From CBFGTA01 sp965651595 (GTDB lineage Bacteria > Actinomycetota > Actinomycetes > S36-B12 > UBA10799): DNA of 10,630 nt. The notes below the pieces were generated by a model. The model saw nothing but the letters and a program-made list of their open reading frames with translations, ran no database searches and was not told the DNA's origin. The stretch spans positions 1 through 10,630 of the forward strand of contig CBFGTA010000078.1 in NCBI GenBank assembly GCA_965651595.1, in the 5' to 3' direction. A program made the position numbers and the translations under genes. Numbering within the stretch: position 1 is the stretch's first letter; every line of letters begins with the position of its first letter. This document shows positions 6,740 through 10,630 of this stretch, one piece after another.

Positions 6740-8323
6740 TCACTCCCATTCGATGGTGCCCGGCGGCTTGCTGGTGATGTCGAGCACCACGCGGTTGACC
6801 TGCGGAACTTCGTTGGTGATGCGGTTGGAGATGGTGGCCAGCAGTTCGTGGGGCAGTCGCGACCAATCGGCAGTCATGGCGTCTTCACTCGACACGGGGC
6901 GCAAGACGATCGGGTGGCCGTAGGATCGCCCATCGCCTTGGACACCGACCGAACGGACGTCGGCTAGAAGCACCACGGGGAACTGCCAGACGTCTCGGTC
7001 GGCCCCGGCACAGGTGAGCTCCTCCCGCGCGATCAGATCTGCTGCACGCAGAATGTCGAGCCGTTCGGCGTCCACGGCACCGACGATGCGTATTGCCAGG
7101 CCAGGCCCAGGGAAGGGGTGTCGCCACACGATTTCACCGGGAAGGCCCAAGTCCAGGCCCACTTGCCGCACTTCATCCTTGAACAAGGAGCGCAGAGGTT
7201 CCACCAACTCAAACTCAAGATCGTCGGGCAACCCGCCCACGTTGTGGTGGCTCTTGATGTTCGCGGCTCCGCTACCGCCTCCGGACTCGACCACGTCCGG
7301 GTACAAGGTGCCCTGAACCAGGAAGCGCACACTGTCGGCTCCGCCAGCCCGTTCCACAACGTTGCGCGCAGCCTCCTCAAACACGCGAATGAACTCTCTG
7401 CCGATAATTTTTCGCTTGGTTTCAGGGTCGGTGACCCCGGCCAGAGCACCCAAGAATCGCTCCCGCGCGTCGACTACGACGAGATCGGCTCCGGTCGCGG
7501 CGACGAAGTCCTCCTCTACCTGTTCCCTCTCCCCTGCCCGCAAGAGCCCGTGGTCGACGAATACGCACGTCAGTTGCTCCCCAATGGCCCGTTGAACGAG
7601 TGCGGCGGCTACAGCCGAGTCCACGCCGCCACTCAGCCCGCAAATCGCCCGCTCGGACCCCACTTGCGCGCGGATCGCGTCGACCTGATCCACGATGACA
7701 TTGCCTGTTGTCCACGTCCGAGGAGTGTGGGCGATGTGGTCAAGGAAGTTTTCCAAGATCTTCTGGCCGCTGTGGGTGTGGAGGACCTCAGGATGGAACT
7801 GGACGCCCGCGAGTCGGCGTTGAGCGTCTTCGAATGCTGCCACCGGGGCCCCTGCCGACTCGGCAACCGCCCTGGCGCCGTGCGGGCAGGCGTGGACGGC
7901 GTCGCGATGACTCATCCAGACTGACAACGACAGGTCAACGTCACGAAACAGCACTGAATCGTTCGCCGTCACCGCTAGGGCTGTCCGCCCGTACTCACTG
8001 GTGCCGGTGGCCGCCACCACGCCACCTAGAGCGTCGGCCATGACCTGGAATCCGTAACAGATACCGAAGATCGGCACGCCGAGTTCCAGGATTTCCAGGT
8101 CGAAGCTCGGCGCCCCCTCGTCGTAGACGCTGGCTGGCCCACCCGAGAGAATGATCGCTTGTGGTTGGCGATCGCGCACCTCGGCCGCTGACACGGACGC
8201 CGGAACAATCTCGGAATATACGTGGGCTTCGCGCACCCTCCGCGCAATCAACTGGGCGTACTGCGCGCCGAAATCGACCACCAGTACCGGGTGGGCGCTC
8301 TGCAAAGACACTCCATCAGACAT
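6740..8323 (-). CDS. guaA: GMP synthase (glutamine-hydrolysing)
   Basis: A complete 527-residue GuaA, which converts XMP to GMP using ATP and glutamine in the last step of guanine nucleotide synthesis in the cytoplasm. The N-terminal class I amidotransferase has nucleophile C89 in GICYG and the H177/E179 pair in FHPEV. The ATP-pyrophosphatase domain follows, with the PP-loop SGGVDS at 231-236, then GGGSGAANIKSHHNVGGLP. The C-terminal dimerisation domain has RHPFPGPGLAIR and ends in the family signature DITSKPPGTIEWE. Length and all active-site residues are normal. The ATG at 8321-8323 has no Shine-Dalgarno but has TAGGCT six bases upstream, suggesting a leaderless mRNA. Two inverted repeats lie between it and the dispanin-like gene upstream, so guaA probably has its own promoter rather than depending on read-through. 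Confidence 0.98.
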   Translation of the reverse strand: MSDGVSLQSAHPVLVVDFGAQYAQLIARRVREAHVYSEIVPASVSAAEVRDRQPQAIILSGGPASVYDEGAPSFDLEILELGVPIFGICYGFQVMADALGGVVAATGTSEYGRTALAVTANDSVLFRDVDLSLSVWMSHRDAVHACPHGARAVAESAGAPVAAFEDAQRRLAGVQFHPEVLHTHSGQKILENFLDHIAHTPRTWTTGNVIVDQVDAIRAQVGSERAICGLSGGVDSAVAAALVQRAIGEQLTCVFVDHGLLRAGEREQVEEDFVAATGADLVVVDARERFLGALAGVTDPETKRKIIGREFIRVFEEAARNVVERAGGADSVRFLVQGTLYPDVVESGGGSGAANIKSHHNVGGLPDDLEFELVEPLRSLFKDEVRQVGLDLGLPGEIVWRHPFPGPGLAIRIVGAVDAERLDILRAADLIAREELTCAGADRDVWQFPVVLLADVRSVGVQGDGRSYGHPIVLRPVSSEDAMTADWSRLPHELLATISNRITNEVPQVNRVVLDITSKPPGTIEWE

Positions 8324-8335
8324 GGCGAAAGCCTA
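8324..8335 (-). promoter_or_regulatory. Leaderless-type promoter of guaA
   Basis: On the minus strand TAGGCT (plus 8330-8335) is followed by six bases and the ATG of guaA, so the predicted transcription start is the A of ATG. No ribosome-binding site lies between. TTGACC is present upstream but only two bases from the hexamer, too close to act as its -35. Confidence 0.55.
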
Positions 8336-8353
8336 AACGGTCAACGAATTGCC

Positions 8354-8385
8354 GGTGGGGTCGGGCACGAGGCACCGACCCCACC
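8354..8385 (-). terminator. Strong GC hairpin downstream of the dispanin-like gene
   Basis: GGTGGGGTCGG (8354-8364) and CCGACCCCACC (8375-8385) form a perfect 11-bp stem with a 10-nt loop. It lies 52 bp past the stop of the dispanin-like gene and about 19 bp before the guaA -10 box. No T-run follows on the minus strand, so it would be a T-less terminator of the kind common in high-GC bacteria. Its closeness to the guaA promoter leaves an operator role possible. Confidence 0.55.
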
Positions 8386-8390
8386 AACAT

Positions 8391-8409
8391 GTGGCCACGA
8401 CGTGGTCAC
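8391..8409. repeat. 19-bp near-perfect palindrome upstream of guaA
   Basis: GTGGCCACG (8391-8399), a central A, and CGTGGTCAC (8401-8409). Eight of nine positions are symmetric and the ninth is a G-T wobble if transcribed. It lies six bases from the neighbouring 11-bp hairpin. It could be part of a two-hairpin terminator or a dimeric repressor operator; the sequence does not tell which. Confidence 0.45.
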
Positions 8410-8436
8410 AAACCACGGTCGATCTGGCCGAAAGAA

Positions 8437-8817
8437 CTAGCCGACGTTGTAGTAGAAGTTCGAGTTGCCCGTGGCCAACAGGATGATGCCGAGCAGGATG
8501 CCCAGAACACCAATCACCAGAGCAATCAGACCGAAAGTGCGGGCATTCTTGGCAGCAGCTGCGGCACCGTTAGCATCCCCAGCCATCCACCGGCTGTTGA
8601 CCTTCGACGCATTAACAATGCCCAAGATGCCCAGCACCAAGCCGACGATGCCGATACACCCGTAGCAGCCCAAAAAGGCGACGACGGTTCCGATGATGGC
8701 CATTGCCATGTTGTTCTGCGGGGCCTGGCCCGTCGGAACTGGTCCGCCGCCGGGAGGAGGGGGAGGAACGGGAGTGCCACCGCCGGGAGGAGGAGGGGGA
8801 GGAGGAGTGGTCGACAT
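8437..8817 (-). CDS. Proline-rich CD225/dispanin-like small membrane protein
   Basis: A 126-residue protein. Residues 1-33 are Pro/Gly-rich, with two repeats of a P-run followed by GGG. A long hydrophobic segment (about 37-70) contains C51-Y-G-C54, then comes the loop SKVNSRWMAGDANGAAAAAKNAR (71-93) and a second helix (about 94-116). The loop pattern, SKVN...GD..GA...A..AR between two hydrophobic segments, is what defines the CD225/dispanin family, whose animal members include IFITM proteins. In bacteria these are common in Actinomycetota and their role is unknown. A DUF4190-type two-helix protein is the main alternative. The ATG at 8815-8817 has the Shine-Dalgarno AAAGGA five bases upstream. 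TAGGGT (plus 8857-8862) could be the -10, giving a leader of about 33 nt. A strong hairpin follows the stop, so it is probably transcribed alone. Confidence 0.78.
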   Translation of the reverse strand: MSTTPPPPPPPGGGTPVPPPPPGGGPVPTGQAPQNNMAMAIIGTVVAFLGCYGCIGIVGLVLGILGIVNASKVNSRWMAGDANGAAAAAKNARTFGLIALVIGVLGILLGIILLATGNSNFYYNVG

Positions 8818-8831
8818 GAGAATCCTTTCTC
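8818..8831 (-). promoter_or_regulatory. Ribosome-binding site in a mini-hairpin loop
   Basis: The mRNA sequence GAGAA-AGGA-UUCUC is directly followed by the AUG of the dispanin-like gene. GAGAA and UUCUC are perfect complements, so the Shine-Dalgarno core AGGA would form the four-base loop of a 5-bp stem. The stem is AU-rich and weak; whether it folds in the cell is unknown. Confidence 0.5.
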
Positions 8832-8934
8832 GGACGGACCTGGTGGCCCACTGCGAACCCTAGCGGAAACAGTCCGGTGCGCGCACGCCTGAACACCGAG
8901 ATGATCATGATGGGCGGGGCATGCGAAGGAAACG

Positions 8935-8963
8935 GACTATGTCACCGGGGCCGACTATGTGAC
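8935..8963. repeat. 11-bp direct repeat with 18-bp period at the oxidoreductase stop codon
   Basis: GACTATGTCAC (8935-8945) and GACTATGTGAC (8953-8963) differ at one base. On the minus strand each contains TAG in the oxidoreductase frame, at 8957-8955 and 8939-8937, so the stop codon is duplicated. The differing base also makes GTCAC and GTGAC inverse complements. Confidence 0.55.
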
Positions 8964-10630
8964 GGACACGATGGGCAGGCGCAAGGCGCCCGGGGCGTCA
9001 GCGGGAACCACCGGTCGGGCTGGTGGAGTGGGCGGAACCGGGGTGTAGCCGGATCCAAGCGCAGGTCGAGTGTCGGCTTGGCCCTTGTTGGGCCAGAGTG
9101 CAACGGCCCGCTCGGCTTGGGCCGTGATCGTCAGCGACGGGTTGACACCCAGGTTGGCGCTGACTGCGGAACCGTCGAGTACGTGCAGGCCGGGATGACC
9201 CCAGACGCGGTGGTAGGCGTCGATCACCCCAGTCTGAGGCGAGTCGCCGATCACGCACCCGCCCACGAAGTGGGCGGTCATCGGCGCGTTGATGACTTCG
9301 CCCATATTGCCCATCGGCGTGCCACCTATGTTGGTCGCCAAGCGCCGGACGGCTTCGTTGGCGATGGGAATCCAGGTGGGGTTGGGTTCCCCTTCGCCCT
9401 GGCGGCTGGTGAGTCGCCACATGCCGAGCCGATTGCGCCCGCCCGACACCGTGACGGAGTTGTCGCGGGTCTGCATGACCAGAGCGATGACCCCGCGTTC
9501 GGACCAATTGCGAACGTCCAGGTTCTTGAGTGCTGCCATGGGGTCGGCCTTGACCGTCTTGAGCCACGTCTTCCAGCGGGGAACACCCGGTTCTTCGTCA
9601 GTCATGACAGTTCCGAGCAGACCCATGGCGTTCGAGCCTTTTCCATAGCGGCACGGTTCGATGTGGGTGTCGGGCTCTGGATAGAAGCTACTGGTAATCG
9701 CCACGCCTTCGGTGAAATCACCGGCCTCGGAGCCCCGGTCAGCAACCGCACCGATCAGCGACTCGGAGTTGGTCCGCGAGAGCCGCCCCAGGGTTGGCGA
9801 CAAGCGCGGTAAATGGCCGAGATCCTTCATCCGGTGGAGGAGTTTCTGCGTGTTGTAGGTTCCCGCCGCCAGGATGACATGGTCGGCTGTCAACGATCGA
9901 CGACCCCGCCCTAGCCAGGTGCCGGTACGCTCGACCGCCACCTCCCACCGACCCTCAGACTGCTTGAAACCGCGCACGGTGGTGTCGGCGATGACGTGGG
10001 CCCCGAACTTTTCAGCCAAGCCCAGGTAATTCTTCACCAAGGTGTTCTTGGCGTTGTGTCGGCAGCCGGTCATGCATTCGCCACATTCGCGGCAGCCCGT
10101 GCGGTCGGGGCCCACCCCGCCGAAGAACGGATCGGGAACGGTTTCGCCAGACGCGGCACCAAAGAACACACCTACTGGTGTGAGCCGGAATGTGTCGCCC
10201 ACGCCCAGCTCGTCGGCCACCTGTTTCATGGCCCGATCGGCGGGTGTCATTGAGGGGTTCTGGGTGACCCCTAACATGCGCGAGGCCTGGTCGTAGTAGG
10301 GCGTGAGTTCGGACTTCCAGTCGGTGATGTGCCCCCACTGGCGGTCGCGGAAGAATGCGTCCGGCGGAACGTAGAGAGTGTTGGCGTAGACGAGGGAACC
10401 GCCGCCGACTCCGGCGCCAGCGAGCACCATCACTCCTTTGAGGAAGTGGATGCGTTGAATACCGCGCAAGCCGGCCTTCGGCAGGTACAAGAATCGCGAC
10501 AGTCGCCAGGAGGTCTTCGGGAAGTCGGCGTCTGCGAACCGTCGCCCAGCTTCGATGACGGCGACGCGGTAGCCCTTCTCGACCAGGCGCAAGGCGGCAA
10601 CTGAACCACCGAATCCCGAGCCGACGATGA
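8955..10630 (-). CDS. ChoD-like GMC oxidoreductase, N-terminus cut by window edge
   Basis: 557 codons are visible. The reading frame enters from the right edge with IVGSGFGGSVAALRLVEKGY, the FAD-binding GxGxxG strand, so about 10-20 residues are missing. GAGVGGGSLVYANTLYVPP is the second FAD contact region. DRTGCRECGECMTGCRHNAK carries four cysteines (codons between 10094 and 10062) in C-x2-C-x2-C-x3-C spacing. The C-terminal GMC region has HFVGGCVIGDS and GVNPSLTITAQAERA, where the His and Asn match the catalytic pair of cholesterol oxidases. The closest type I know is the actinobacterial ChoD-like group (about 578 residues in Mycobacterium tuberculosis), acting on sterols or other alcohols with electron transfer to oxygen or another acceptor. 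The substrate is not proven, and some ChoD proteins show little cholesterol oxidase activity. A Pro-rich tail of about 40 residues follows the core. The stop at 8955-8957 lies in a duplicated 11-bp motif. Confidence 0.9.
   Translation of the reverse strand, partial: IVGSGFGGSVAALRLVEKGYRVAVIEAGRRFADADFPKTSWRLSRFLYLPKAGLRGIQRIHFLKGVMVLAGAGVGGGSLVYANTLYVPPDAFFRDRQWGHITDWKSELTPYYDQASRMLGVTQNPSMTPADRAMKQVADELGVGDTFRLTPVGVFFGAASGETVPDPFFGGVGPDRTGCRECGECMTGCRHNAKNTLVKNYLGLAEKFGAHVIADTTVRGFKQSEGRWEVAVERTGTWLGRGRRSLTADHVILAAGTYNTQKLLHRMKDLGHLPRLSPTLGRLSRTNSESLIGAVADRGSEAGDFTEGVAITSSFYPEPDTHIEPCRYGKGSNAMGLLGTVMTDEEPGVPRWKTWLKTVKADPMAALKNLDVRNWSERGVIALVMQTRDNSVTVSGGRNRLGMWRLTSRQGEGEPNPTWIPIANEAVRRLATNIGGTPMGNMGEVINAPMTAHFVGGCVIGDSPQTGVIDAYHRVWGHPGLHVLDGSAVSANLGVNPSLTITAQAERAVALWPNKGQADTRPALGSGYTPVPPTPPARPVVPADAPGALRLPIVSVT

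Noticed and set aside
7118..7924. 268-codon open frame antisense to guaA
   Set aside because: It is a shadow of the well-conserved guaA frame, with no motif or ribosome-binding site.
8877..9812. 311-codon open frame antisense to the GMC oxidoreductase
   Set aside because: Gly/Arg/His-rich shadow composition, fully opposite a recognised enzyme.
1..10630. tRNA, rRNA, CRISPR array, insertion sequence, prophage or defence system
   Set aside because: Reading both strands gave no repeat-spacer pattern, transposase, integrase, tRNA-like cloverleaf or defence domain. Nearly all sequence is accounted for by the listed genes.

Overview
The window reads as a high-GC actinobacterial chromosome segment. 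The evidence is GTG and TTG starts, TANNNT hexamers placed directly against start codons (the leaderless style common in Actinomycetota), and protein families typical of that phylum: a PcrA/UvrD-type helicase, a PIG-L deacetylase of the 'TDGDAGG' type, a ChoD-like GMC oxidoreductase and a stand-alone B12-binding mutase domain. I cannot place it below class. It is mostly conserved chromosomal core sequence. I see no phage, transposon, CRISPR array, tRNA or rRNA, and no defence or biosynthetic cluster.

Layout. Positions 1-170 (minus) hold the start of a small cobalamin-binding mutase subunit that runs off the left edge. A 280-bp divergent gap follows, then a lipase-like alpha/beta hydrolase (451-1506, plus). 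Its 3' end overlaps the 3' end of the convergent DNA helicase pcrA (1463-3763, minus) by 44 bp. Divergent from pcrA is a PIG-L family deacetylase (3862-4611, plus). It converges on a cyclophilin-type lipoprotein peptidyl-prolyl isomerase (4717-5400, minus), with a long nested palindrome (4611-4688) between them. Divergent from the isomerase are two plus-strand membrane-protein genes of unknown function (5571-6197 and 6247-6612). These converge on guaA, GMP synthase (6740-8323, minus). Upstream of guaA on the same strand are a small proline-rich CD225/dispanin-like membrane protein (8437-8817) and the ChoD-like GMC oxidoreductase (8955-10630), which is cut at its N-terminus by the right edge.

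How the genes relate. There is no single pathway. guaA makes GMP from XMP; pcrA serves DNA repair and replication; the B12 subunit belongs to acyl-CoA mutase metabolism; the GMC enzyme and the hydrolase suggest sterol/alcohol oxidation and ester hydrolysis. From memory, other actinobacteria also keep guaA, a ChoD-like oxidoreductase, pcrA and a small mutase subunit in the same chromosomal region, often with guaB genes beyond the oxidoreductase.

The most notable signals are small. They are leaderless-type -10 boxes at three or four genes, two strong inverted repeats packed between the dispanin gene and guaA, a Shine-Dalgarno sequence in the loop of a mini-hairpin, a duplicated in-frame stop codon, and a ferredoxin-like cysteine cluster inside the GMC oxidoreductase. 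I did not find a convincing undescribed multi-gene system.
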